Assembly (NCBI RefSeq): GCF_040183065.1
Contig: NC_091121.1
Location: forward strand, 33,740,287 to 33,804,286
Origin: Periplaneta americana
Taxonomy: Eukaryota; Arthropoda; Insecta; Blattodea; Blattidae
Direction: 5' to 3'
Length of the DNA: 64,000 nucleotides
The notes under the pieces are model-generated. The model did no database searches, was not told the origin of the DNA, and saw only the letters and a list, made by a program, of their open reading frames with translations. Each line of letters opens with the position of its first letter. Position 1 is the first letter of the stretch. A program made the position numbers and the translations under genes. Of this stretch, positions 47,155 to 57,884 are shown piece after piece.

Positions 47155-49795
47155 CACTCCAAATAAGAAATAACAGGTGACAAACATAAACAAACTCCTA
47201 AAACGCAGTATTCTGATGACGAACATAAACACTACGAACGTCTTATGCATCAAAACAGATGACAAACGGTAAGCAATCTCTTAAAACGCAGTATTGTCAT
47301 GACGAACATAAACGCTATGAACTTATGGAACAAAACAGATGACAAACGATAAGCAATCTCCTAAAACTCAGTGTTGTGATGAGCAATATAAACGCTACAA
47401 ACTTATGGATCCAAACAGATGACAAACGATAAGCAATCTCCTAAAACACAGTGTTGTGATGACAAACATAAACGCTACGAACTTACGGATCAAAACAGAT
47501 GACAAACGATAAGAAATCTCCTAAAACGCAAGTGTTGTGATGACGAACATAAAAGTTACGAACTTTTGCGTCAAAACAGATGACAAGCGATAAGTAATCT
47601 CCTAAAACGCAGTGTTGTGATGATGAACATAAACGCTACGAACTTGTGAATCAAAACAGATGACAAACGATAAGTAATCTCCTAAAACGCAGTGTTGTGA
47701 TGACGACCATAAACGCTACGAACTTATGAATCAAAACAGATGACAAACGATAAGCAATCTCCTAAAATGCAATGTTGTGATGACGAACATAAACGCTACA
47801 AACTTATGCGTCAAAACAGATGACAGACGACAAACAATTTCCTAAAACGCAGTGTTGTGATGACGAACATAAACGCTACAAACTTATGCGTCAAAACGGA
47901 TGACAGACGACAAACAATCTCCTAAAACGCAGTGTTGAGATGACGAACATAAACGCTACGAAGTTATGAATCAAAACAGGTGACAAACATAAGCAATCTC
48001 CTAAAACGCAGTGTTGTGACGACGAACATAAACGTTATGAACTTATGAATCAAAACAGATGACAAACGATAAGTAATCTCCTAAAACGCAGTATTGTGAT
48101 GACGAACATAAACGCTACGAACTTTTGCGTCAAAACAATGACAAACGATAAACAATCTCCTAAAACGCAATGTTGTGACGACGAACATAAACGCTATGAA
48201 CTTATGAATCAAAACAGATGACAAGCGATAAGTAATCTCCTAAAACGCAGTATTGTGATGACGAACATAAACGCTACGAACTTTTGCGTCAAAACAATGA
48301 CAAACGATAAACAATCTCCTAAAACGCAATGTTGTGACGACGAACATAAACGCTATGAACTTATGAATCAAAACAGATGACAAGCGATAAGTAATCTCCT
48401 AAAACGCAGTATTGTGATGACGAACATAAACGCTACGAACTTTTGCGTCAAAACAATGACAAACGATAAACAATCTCCTAAAACGCAATGTTGTGACGAC
48501 GAACATAAACGCTATGAACTTATGAATCAAAACAGATGACAAGCGATAAGTAATCTCCTAAAACGCAGTATTGTGATGACGAACATAAACGCTACGAACT
48601 TTTGCGTCAAAACAATGACAAACGATAAACAATCTCCTAAAACGCAATGTTGTGACGACGAACATAAACGCTATGAACTTATGAATCAAAACAGATGACA
48701 AACGATAAGTAATCTCCTAAAACGCAGTATTGTGATGACGAACATAAACGCTACGAACTTTTGCGTCAAAACAATTACAAACGATAAACAATCTCCTAAA
48801 ACGCAATGTTGTGACGACGAACATAAACGCTATGAACTTATGAATCAAAACAGATGACAAGCGATAAGTAATCTCCTAACACGCAGTGTTGTGATGATGA
48901 ACATAAACGCTACGAACTTGTGAATCAAAACAGATGACAAACGATAAGCAATGTCCTAAAATGCAATGTTGTGATGACGAACATAAACGCTACGAACTTA
49001 TGAATCAAAACAATGACAAGCGACAAGCAATCTCCTAAAACACAGTGTTGTGATGACGAACATAAACGCTACGTACTTTTGTGTCAAAACAGATGACAGA
49101 CGATAAGCAAACTCCTAAAACGCAGTGTTGTGGCGACGAACATAAACGCTACGTACTTTTGTGTCAAAACAGATGACAGACGATAAGCAATCTCCTAAAA
49201 CGCAGTGTTGTGGCGACGAACATAAACGCTACGTACTTTTGTGTCAAAACAGATGACAGACGATAAGCAATCTCCTAAAACGCAGTGTCGTGGCGACGAA
49301 CATAAACGCTACGAACTCTTGAATTAAAACAGATGACAAACGATAAGGAATCTCCTAAAACACAGTCTTGTGACGAGAAACATAAACGCTACGAACTTAT
49401 GAATCAAAACAGATGACAAACGATAAGCAATCTCCTAAAACGCAGTGTTGTGATGACGAACCTAAACGCTACGAACTTATGCATAAAAACAATGACAAGC
49501 GATAAGCAATCTCCTAAAACTCAGTGTTGTGATGACGAACATAAACGCTACGAAGTTATGAATCAAAACAGATGACAAACATAAGCAATCTCCTAAAACG
49601 CAGTGTTGTGACGACGAACATAAACGTTATGAACTTATGAATCAAAACAGATGACAAACGACAAGTAATCTCCTAAAACGCAGTGTTGTGATGACGAACA
49701 TAAACGCTACGAACTTTTGCGTCAAAACAGATGACAAACGATAAACAATCTCCTAAAACGCTGTGTTATGATGACGATCATAAATGCTACAAACT
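47155..49795. repeat. 80-bp minisatellite, about 33 copies, with dimeric higher-order repeat
   Basis: The unit begins ATGACGAACATAAACGCTAC, continues GAACTTATGAATCAAAACAG and ATGACAAACGATAAGCAATC, and ends TCCTAAAACGCAGTGTTGTG. Between about 48090 and 48885 alternating unit variants (TTTTGCGTCAAAACAATGAC and TTATGAATCAAAACAGATGA) form a 159-bp dimer repeated five times at exact 159-bp spacing (48091, 48250, 48409 and so on). Trimer-like copies with GTACTTTTGTGTCAAAACAG lie at 49070-49310. No ORF. Confidence 0.96.
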
Positions 49796-50653
49796 TGCAG
49801 CAATCTATTGGAACTCATGCACCAATCCAATAATACAAAGTAACAATGATATTTTGTAGGATCTCTGAACCAATTCAGATATTGAATACATCAATCAGTA
49901 ATAAATAAACTGGAAACACCATCTAGCAAGAATGAGTTGAAGGAGAACACTACAGACCAAGCGGCCGAAGATCAGTTGGTAGACTGGTATGAAAATTGTA
50001 TGTAAGCTACAACAGGCCTTAGGGTCTAATACTTGTCAGCAAGGTGATAATAATAATGATGATGTAAGATAAGTAGAACTCTCATTGCATTGGAATTGTT
50101 GCATAATACAAATATTTATTATCTGGTGAAATTCATGTTTCTGACATCTACAACCGATAGTGTAAAACAAAGAATCTGGGTTATTACGACTGAACATTTA
50201 TCAATTCACTCTCGCCTCTTTCCGAAGCGTTTGACAGCTAGGAGCCCAGATTCGAACAAAGAAATTTCTTCTTATACTTTTTTTCAGGGACTTTGCCTCA
50301 GTAGGGAGGAAGATCTTGGCAAGGTAACATGAAGTGTAATAACTCACAGACATTTCCAGTAGTAGCTAAGCATTTCCTCATTTCTTTTCTCTACTCTTTT
50401 TCTCTTCATTCTCCAAAACTGAACGAGAGTGTAAAAATGGAGAATACTTTTTTATATTTGGAATGACACTTTAACTATCTTTTTAAAGAAAAATTCTTCT
50501 ATCAGAAAGAAAAACCATATATTGTAAGTTAATTTATAACAATGAAACTGCGAACTTCTGTGCAAGTTGTCTTAAAACACAGTTTAATGAATCAATCTTT
50601 GAATACAATAATTCATCTAATTTCATACTTGTTTAAGATACTTAAATAGGCTA
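49796..50653. other. Non-coding stretch
   Basis: Nothing firm. CAACAGGCCTTAGGGTCTAA (50010) with a following AT-triplet run resembles 56808-56850 and may be a retroposon 3' end. The 80-residue ORF at 50090-50332 is unrecognised. Confidence 0.45.
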
Positions 50654-51796
50654 TAAGGTGGGTCAAAGAAACTAGATTTTAATGTTGTTGTTGTCAGGGT
50701 GTGAATTAACGAGAGATGGGGGGAATCCCCCCCTTTTGGAAATTTACCTCCCTCTCATAAATTCATATTAACATTCCTGCCAGGGATAACTTCTATCCCC
50801 CTTCACAAAATATCATTGTCTTAATACGAGTATACATTATAAAGTACAGTATAAATTAAGCAAAGAAAATAATATTTATGTATTATCATAACCAGCAAGC
50901 TGACAATAATCAGTAACTTAGGAATTACACATCTTATCTTAAGCCTGCTCATGGATATAAATTATTATGACCAAGATGCAAGACAAGCAACTCAGTACGA
51001 CGAAGCGTTGAGCCGTATCGAATGGGGATAATAATAATTTTATATATTGTATTCTCTATCTAGGATTATATCCCCCCTCATCAGAATTCAATAAACATGA
51101 CGCATTTGACTGGTGAGTAACGAGAATTTGCACCACGATTATGTAAAGGTAAACCACGGCAACTTCATGAGTTGCCCCTATATTCACAGAAGGTAACCGT
51201 TTGGAGTGCTGCCTCTTCCAAATGAATTATTAGCACAGATTTCTTTGACGATGTCAATGGTCGTGAGTAAACTGTTAATACAGCTCATTATGTGATAATT
51301 ATTCAAAAAAATGTTAGTGATCAATTGAGAAGAAGAAATTTTCGTATCAACAGATCAACTTGCCTTCAGCAAGACAGTACAACAGCAGACACTGCAGCCA
51401 TCTCTATGACGGAAATGCGAAATTTGTTTGGGGATCATGTCATATGGAGAAATGGAAACATTCCCTGCCCTGCACTATCCCCCGATTTAAGGACATGTGA
51501 TTTTTATGGGGATATCTAAAAGTAAGGTTTGCGCAAACCGCGAAACATATAACAAACAACTCGTGAAAAAATTTCAAACATAGTTGTAGAAATGTTGCAA
51601 AATGTAATTAGAAACTTCAAAGAGTGATTACAAGAATGCATGCACGTTGGTGGAGGGCATTTAAAGGATCAAATTTTCAAGAAGAAATAGTTACATAATA
51701 TATTCTATATTTTTTATAATAAAAGTTAATTCAATACAATACCTAAAGTGTCATTTTATCATTTAAAAATCTCCCGTTTCTTTGGCTCACCCTGTA
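50654..51796 (+). mobile_element. Degenerate mariner-family element with transposase remnant
   Basis: TA-flanked ends: left TAAGGTGGGTCAAAGAAACT and, reverse-complemented, right TACAGGGTGAGCCAAAGAAA. The plus strand from about 51189 to 51690 reads KVTVWSAASSK, then FFDDVNGRE, CLQQDSTTADTAAISMTEMR, NLFGDHVIWR and ALSPDLRTCDFYGDI, ending ARWWRAFKGSNFQEEI with several stops. This is the C-terminal half of a mariner-type transposase, with the second catalytic Asp in QQDS and the third in SPDLRTCD. The 5' part is lost or replaced. Confidence 0.8.
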
Positions 51797-52115
51797 TAAG
51801 TACCTAATTCACTATTGGTTTTGTTTATAAACAGAATTTCACATGATTCCCTAAGTAAAGGATTTAAAATTACTATCAGCAATGCAAAATTAATTGAAAA
51901 AATTTATTTCAGTTCGTTATAGATGGATCCCCGAGTACCAAACAGAAGCTGTCGAATATTGGAATTCATATCTCCAAAGGGCTAACTATAATTTGTCTTT
52001 CAGAAAAGAACACAGCTTTCACAAATTGTTTTCTTTTCATAGTGAGCGATGATCTTGATTAGTAGTCCAACAGCAAATTGCGGGGTGGAGATTACAAGAT
52101 TACACAAGATTGAAG

Positions 52116-52340
52116 TCGACCTGGTTGGCGAGTTGGTATAGCGCTGGCCTTCTATGCCTAAGGTTGCAGGTTAGATCCCGGGCCAGGTCGATGGCATTTA
52201 AGTGTGCTTAAATGCGACAAGCTCATGTCAGTAGATTTACTGGCATGTAAAAGAACTCCTGCGGGACAAAATTCCAGCACATCCGGCGACGCTGATATAA
52301 CCTCTGTAGTTGCGAGCGTCGTTAAATAACACATAACATA
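52116..52340 (+). mobile_element. tRNA-derived SINE, family 2
   Basis: The head reads TCGACCTGGTTGGCGAGTTG then GTATAGCGCTGGCCTTCTA, a tRNA-like 5' half with an A box, followed by B box GGTTAGATCCC. The body includes GTAAAAGAACTCCTGCGGGA and the tail GCGTCGTTAAATAACACATA. A perfect 14-bp direct repeat ACACAAGATTGAAG flanks it (52102-52115 and 52341-52354). The tRNA-like head differs from family 1. Confidence 0.93.
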
Positions 52341-52354
52341 ACACAAGATTGAAG

Positions 52355-53214
52355 ATTTGTTAGTCAACATTTTAATAACACTTACAATGCATACATTAGT
52401 TTATTTTTAGTTCAGTTTTTCATGGAATTTGTTTGCAATTCAAAATGCAGTTCTTTCACTCACAAATATTTCTTCCAGAACTAATTACTGGGATATTATG
52501 AATAATAGTTTCGCATTTTAGTCGAAAACATTTCATGAATGTCGTATTAATCTACGATTAATTTCTTTAAATATGTTCAATATTAAAAACGCAAAGTGTT
52601 ATCTTAACAGAAACAATGGTTTATTTACTATATTGCATTATATTATTTATTAAATACATACTTAAATAAACATTAAACGTCTGCTTCTTACCTCAGAAGC
52701 AAATTACAAGAACGTTTATGAAATAATATTGTTCCAAGTACATATATAAACTAAAATAAATAAAATTTACATATTCTTTTAGACCAAATTTAAGTGATAG
52801 GCCTAAATGAGAAGTAGTGATAGTCGAAAGAAATCTGACATAGACCTATATGTGTGAATTTAACAAATTTTCATAATTTTAAACATCTCAACAGTGTTGC
52901 TTTTGAGATAATTTGTTTAGAAACACGACAACATTTTCTATTCGTGATTGTCCCTAAATGTATATGAATATGAATATTACTCGTATAATGTTTTATTACT
53001 TTCAAAACTTGTTATCTTTAATAAATGTAGAGAAAACATAAATTTGAAGAAAAATACAGAGTAATTAGAAAGAAAATGCTCGGGGAGCTTCATTGAAAAT
53101 AGAGACAAAGATTTAGTTACAGATAAAAATTTGTAACTGTTATTATAAAGAGATACCTGTATATAATTACGCAGAACATATTTTGAACGTCCTTAAAAAA
53201 ATATGTAGTTACAA
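52355..53214. other. AT-rich non-coding stretch
   Basis: No gene. From about 53060 the sequence contains worn relatives of the 50-bp unit of the next array. Confidence 0.55.
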
Positions 53215-54590
53215 AGGTATGAGAAGTTATTATTAAAAAGAAACAGATTGCAGTTGCAAAGAATATGTTTGAGAAGTTTTTATTAAAAAGAAACAGATTT
53301 CAGTTGCAAAGAATATGTTTGAGAAGTTCTTATTAAAAAGAACAGATTGCAGCTGCAAAGAATATGTTTGAGAAGTTCTTATTAAAAAGAAACAGATTGC
53401 AGTTGCAAAGAATATGTTTGAGAAGTTCTTTTTAAAAAGACACAGATTGCAGTTGCAAAGAATATGTTTGAGAAGTTTTTATTAAAAGTAAACAGGTTGC
53501 AGTTGCAAAGAATATGTTTGAGAAGTTCTTATTAAAAAGAAACAGATTGCAGTTGCAAAGAATATGTTTGAGAAGTTCTTATTAAAAAGAAACAGATTGC
53601 AGTTGCAAAGAATATGTTTGAGAAGTTCTTATTAAAAATAAACAGGTTGCAGTTGCAAAGAATATGTTTGAGAAGTTCGTATTAAAAAGAAACAGATTGC
53701 AGTTGCAAAGAATATGTTTGAGAAGTTTTTATTAAAAAGAAACAGATTTCAGTTGCAAAGAATATGTTTGAGAAGTTCTTATTAAAAAGAACAGATTGCA
53801 GTTGCAAAGAATATGTTTGAGAAGTTCTTATTAAAAAGAAACAGATTGCAGTTGCAAAGAATATGTTTGAGAAGTTCTTATTAAAAAGAAACAGGTTGCA
53901 GTTGCAAAGAATATGTTTGAGAAGTTCTTATTAAAAAGAAACAGATTGCAGTTGCAAAGAATATGTTTGAGAAGTTCTTATTAAAAAGAAACGGATTGCA
54001 GTTGCAAAGAATATGTTTGAGAAGTTCTTATTAAAAAGAAACAGATTGCAGTTGCAAAGAATATGTTTGAGAAGTTCTTATTAAAAAGAAACAGATTGCA
54101 GTTGTAAAGAATATGTTTGGGAAGTTTTTATTAAAAAGAAACAGATTGCAGTTGCAAAGAATATGTTTGAGAAGTTCTTATTAAAAAGAAACAGGTTGCA
54201 GTTGCAAAGAATATGTTTAAGAAGTTCTTATTAAAAAGAAACAGATTGCAGTTGCAAAGAATATGTTTGAGAAGTTCTTATTAAAAAGAAACAGGTTGCA
54301 GTTGCAAAGAATATGTTTGAGATGTTCTTATTAAAAAGAAACGGATTGCAGTTGCAAAGAATATGTTTAAGAAGTTCTTATTAAAAAGAAACAGATTGCA
54401 GCTGCAAAGAATATGTTTGAGAAGTTCTTATTAAAAAGAAACAGATTGCAGCTGCAAAGAATATGTTTGAGAAGTTCTTATTAAAAAGAAACAGATTGCA
54501 GTTGCAAAGAATATGTTTGAGAAGTTTTTATTAAAAAGAAACAGATTGCAGTTGCAAAGAATATGTTTGAGAAGTTTTTATTAAAAAGGA
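53215..54590. repeat. 50-bp minisatellite, about 27 copies, next to the LRR gene
   Basis: The unit begins ACAGATTGCAGTTGCAAAGA, continues ATATGTTTGAGAAGTTCTTA and ends TTAAAAAGAA. Copies are highly uniform (scattered G/A, T/C changes), so the array is young. Diverged units flank it at both ends (53060-53214 and 54591-54690). It ends about 200 bp downstream of the LRR gene's stop codon. Confidence 0.96.
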
Positions 54591-54792
54591 AGCATATTTT
54601 TAATTAGCCTACAGAGAAAAATGTTTGGTTGAAAAACGAATGAAATCTGTAGGTACAGAGGAAATGTTTGAGAAGCTCTTATTCAAATAACTTAATTCAA
54701 TACAAAGCAAAGATATGCATACATAACTTGAATTTTTATACAATATGAATATTTCTCACATTGTGTATAACCTTAACACAGTACATCAACGA

Positions 54793-56430
54793 CTACATTT
54801 GAGCAAGAACATTTTGATCCGATGATGAATTCATACTTTTAGTTTCTTTCATTACATCGAATTCAGGACTTTCAGAAGAATCTGCAGAATCTGAAGAACA
54901 CTTTTTACATTTAAAGGGACCGAACAACACAAAGTGTGCAGAAAAAGTTCCAAAACCAACAGAAAAAACAATTACTATTAGTAGTATGAATAAGAAACAC
55001 ATCGCATGAATTCTTTTAGGTGGTAAATTATTATGTTTCTTACGTTCCAAATCCAAGGACTCTCCATCAGACGTTGGATAAGACATCGGAAACTTAGAAG
55101 ATTTCACACCGTCTGCTTGAAAATCCATGACAATTTCTCTATTTTCAAAATATTTAAAATATTTGTTATAAAAATTAGATAAATTTATCGGATGTTTTTT
55201 GAGTTCGTGCATAATTTCAGCTATTTTTTCAAGAGATTCTCTGCCTTCTCTTGAATTAGAATAAATATCTTTGTTTAAAGTGTAATTCAAAACATTTACT
55301 ATTAGATTTTCTTTATCAGTACTTCGATTAGAGTTAGTTGGTTTGTCGTGATATTTTTGGAAACTACCGCTAGAAATTCTTTCATTGCTAGAATTACAAG
55401 TCTTCAACATGGATGAATACAAGTCTAACAAAATTCTATTATCATGGTTGTGCATAATTTCAGCAGTTTTTTCAAGAGATTCTCTGCCTTCTCTTGAATT
55501 AGAATAAATATCTTTATTTAACGCGTAATTCAAAACATTTACTATTAAATTTTCTTTATCAGTACTTCGATTAGAGTTAGTTGGTTTGTCGTGATATTTT
55601 TGGAAACTACCACTAGAAATTCTTTCATTGCTAGAATTACAAGACTTCAACATGGATGGATACAAATCTAACAAAGTTCTATTATCATGGTTGTTGCAAC
55701 TGAAAGGCGTGTATAGCACAGTAATATTCCTTGCCGTTATCGAACACAACAGTTCGTGGAAATTTGAGTCACATGGCCACAAGTTTGCACTCAAGTCCAC
55801 TGTAACCAAGTTGGATAGAGGGGAAAACGTGTTTAACGATAATGTTGTGAGATAATTAGAGCTAAGGTCCAAGCTCTGCAGCGTTGGCATATACAAGAAA
55901 TTCCCACGAGAAACTTTGGTCAACTTACAGTTGCTCAGGTCAAGCGACGTTATAGAAACTGAGTTCAGAATGGGGGAATTCTCTCCTGGAAACTGAAGTA
56001 GATTGCTGCTGAGAGAGACTGTGTTCAAAACTGCATTGTCTTTAAATGTTGAAGGATGAATAAATTTTAGCATATTGCGAGATAATTCAATTGCACTCAA
56101 ATCCTTCAGCAATGCAAATGTGTTCATTTCTATTGCATAAATTTTATTATTACTCAAATTAAGTGTTTGTACTTGTAAATAATTTTCAAAACTGTAATTT
56201 CTAAGTATGGAAATTTCGTTGTATGATACATCCATTATGTGTACTGGATAATTACTGAAAGTTTTTGGGATGTTCTTTAAGTAGTTGTGACAACATTCCA
56301 TAATATTAATGGACTTCGCTTTTGAATAATTCCATTGGTGAAAGAAACATTCTTGAGATCTATGTGCTGTAACATAGTGAAATAAAATTGATAGTAATAG
56401 CAATACAATAGGTGTCGTGAAGTAGGCCAT
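54793..56430 (-). CDS. Leucine-rich-repeat single-pass membrane protein with internal 81-residue duplication
   Basis: 545 codons in one exon. Residues 1-22 are a signal peptide (MAYFTTPIVLLLLSILFHYV). Cysteines 28, 46 and 47 form a probable LRR N-cap, followed by about six to seven LRRs at 63-218 (LQVQTLNLSNNKIYAIEMN, LQSLDLSSNYLTTLSLNTF) and a worn C-cap (C220, C229, C245). Residues 247-327 and 328-408 are nearly identical 81-residue copies (each with SSGSFQKYHDKPTNSNRSTD and YSNSREGRESLEK), rich in N-glycosylation sites. One membrane helix lies at about 484-512 (FLFILLIVIVFSVGFG), then a 33-residue, Ser-rich cytoplasmic tail with no TIR or kinase domain. An extracellular recognition or adhesion role is inferred. 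The start codon follows a probable spliced 5' UTR. No orthologue was named. Confidence 0.88.
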   Translation of the reverse strand: MAYFTTPIVLLLLSILFHYVTAHRSQECFFHQWNYSKAKSINIMECCHNYLKNIPKTFSNYPVHIMDVSYNEISILRNYSFENYLQVQTLNLSNNKIYAIEMNTFALLKDLSAIELSRNMLKFIHPSTFKDNAVLNTVSLSSNLLQFPGENSPILNSVSITSLDLSNCKLTKVSRGNFLYMPTLQSLDLSSNYLTTLSLNTFSPLSNLVTVDLSANLWPCDSNFHELLCSITARNITVLYTPFSCNNHDNRTLLDLYPSMLKSCNSSNERISSGSFQKYHDKPTNSNRSTDKENLIVNVLNYALNKDIYSNSREGRESLEKTAEIMHNHDNRILLDLYSSMLKTCNSSNERISSGSFQKYHDKPTNSNRSTDKENLIVNVLNYTLNKDIYSNSREGRESLEKIAEIMHELKKHPINLSNFYNKYFKYFENREIVMDFQADGVKSSKFPMSYPTSDGESLDLERKKHNNLPPKRIHAMCFLFILLIVIVFSVGFGTFSAHFVLFGPFKCKKCSSDSADSSESPEFDVMKETKSMNSSSDQNVLAQM

Positions 56431-56514
56431 TTCGTTTTCCCCTCGATGTAGATTTTCTCATATATTTTTCTTCTACCCCTTCATTACTATATCCCACGTG
56501 AACATCTTCATTTC
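56431..56514 (-). other. 5' UTR segment of the LRR gene after a splice acceptor
   Basis: Reading the minus strand, CTTTAATTCAACTTTCAG (ending 56515) is a good acceptor 84 nt before the LRR start codon, and the segment between contains in-frame stops. This fits a non-coding first exon upstream of an intron. The donor was not located. Confidence 0.5.
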
Positions 56515-57884
56515 CTGAAAGTTGAATTAAAGGAATTATTTATTACAATGTTTTAAAAACTTGGTATAATATTAAATATATGGTAGAAATTGCTTCGAAG
56601 TGCTTATGAACACTAAATTTTTTTTTTTTTTTTTTTTTCAGAAATTCACTGGGCCATTTTTAGTTCCATACTAAGAGCTCAGTGGAAACATATCAGATAA
56701 AAATTGTAAGTTACAACAATATAATAATAAAAATAGTGTAATTAATTAGTACTAATTTCATTGAATTATTTTATAAATTAGTCCTTTAAAAAGATGGTTT
56801 GAGACCGTAACAGGCCATTAACCCAATACTTGTTAGGACGATTATGATTATAAATTTATGTAGAATGTTCAACACTTCAAAATAGTTGTCTAAATTATTA
56901 TTTATAATTAAAAAACATATAATTACTTGTAGATGCTGAAACTTTAATAACACATTCTTTATTTCTTTTACAGTGCCATAAGTTATGCTATTTTTCAGTG
57001 TAGAACATAGATAATTTCGTAAGTCTCGATTTGATGTATAGAACATTATTACAAGTTAGTTGTTAAAAATTGATTTAAAAGAAACAGTAAGCAAAACAAA
57101 ACAAAATGAAAAGCTACAAGCAAGAATTTGGTAACGTTATGAGGAAAATTATGTTTCTGCGTACCGTACCACAATAAAAATTTTATGTCTCTATAATGTC
57201 TATAATGTCTCTATTTACAACAATAAGTTACATATGTTTGAAAGCTTTAAGTATGGAATTAGAAAATTTTAAATTTATTCTTATAACATACAATTTTGAC
57301 CAACCATGGATTTTCAATTATTTCTAAATATTTACACTTTTACAAGAAGCACTCAAAGGGGAAATATACAGTATGTACTATTATATTATATATCAGTATG
57401 TTTACAGAGGAATGAAGGTAATTTTGTAATACATTTAGGCCTACTAAGGAAAGTCTAGTGAATTGGTACAGAATAGGTCTATTTCTGTACAATTTTTACT
57501 TAATGATATTTAAATATTGGCTATGAAACCGAAATATGGGTTGATTTTTATAAGTATAAAATTATAAGTTTAATGGCATGAAGCTACCAGCAGACAGACC
57601 TGGGATTAAGTGAAGAGTTAATGAAAGGTAATAAAAAATTAGCAATGATGGAAGACTTAACGCAAATTTAATTTGGAGCTTTACTCAAAAATAAATATCG
57701 GAGAATATAAGTTAAATTTAAATGAAATAATAAAGACATCACAAAAAAATCTTTGTAAAAAGTAGGGATTAAATTGGGTTTACCTCCTTAAAGCAATAAG
57801 AAAAAAAGTAAGAGATACGAATTGCACAGTAGAATATCAAGAAACAACGAGAAGAAATATGAAAAGAGGAACTATCAGAGGAGA
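56515..57884. other. Non-coding stretch upstream of the LRR gene
   Basis: Probably intron or promoter of the LRR gene. A poly(T) run of 20 lies at 56619-56638. A minus-strand 86-residue ORF (57046-56786) has no recognisable family and overlaps a retroposon-like tail. Confidence 0.45.

Noticed and set aside
47155..49795. CRISPR-like array (regular 80-bp spacing)
   Set aside because: The whole 80-bp period is conserved, with no unique spacers, and the DNA is eukaryotic. It is a minisatellite. The same reasoning applies to the 52-, 50- and 24-bp arrays.
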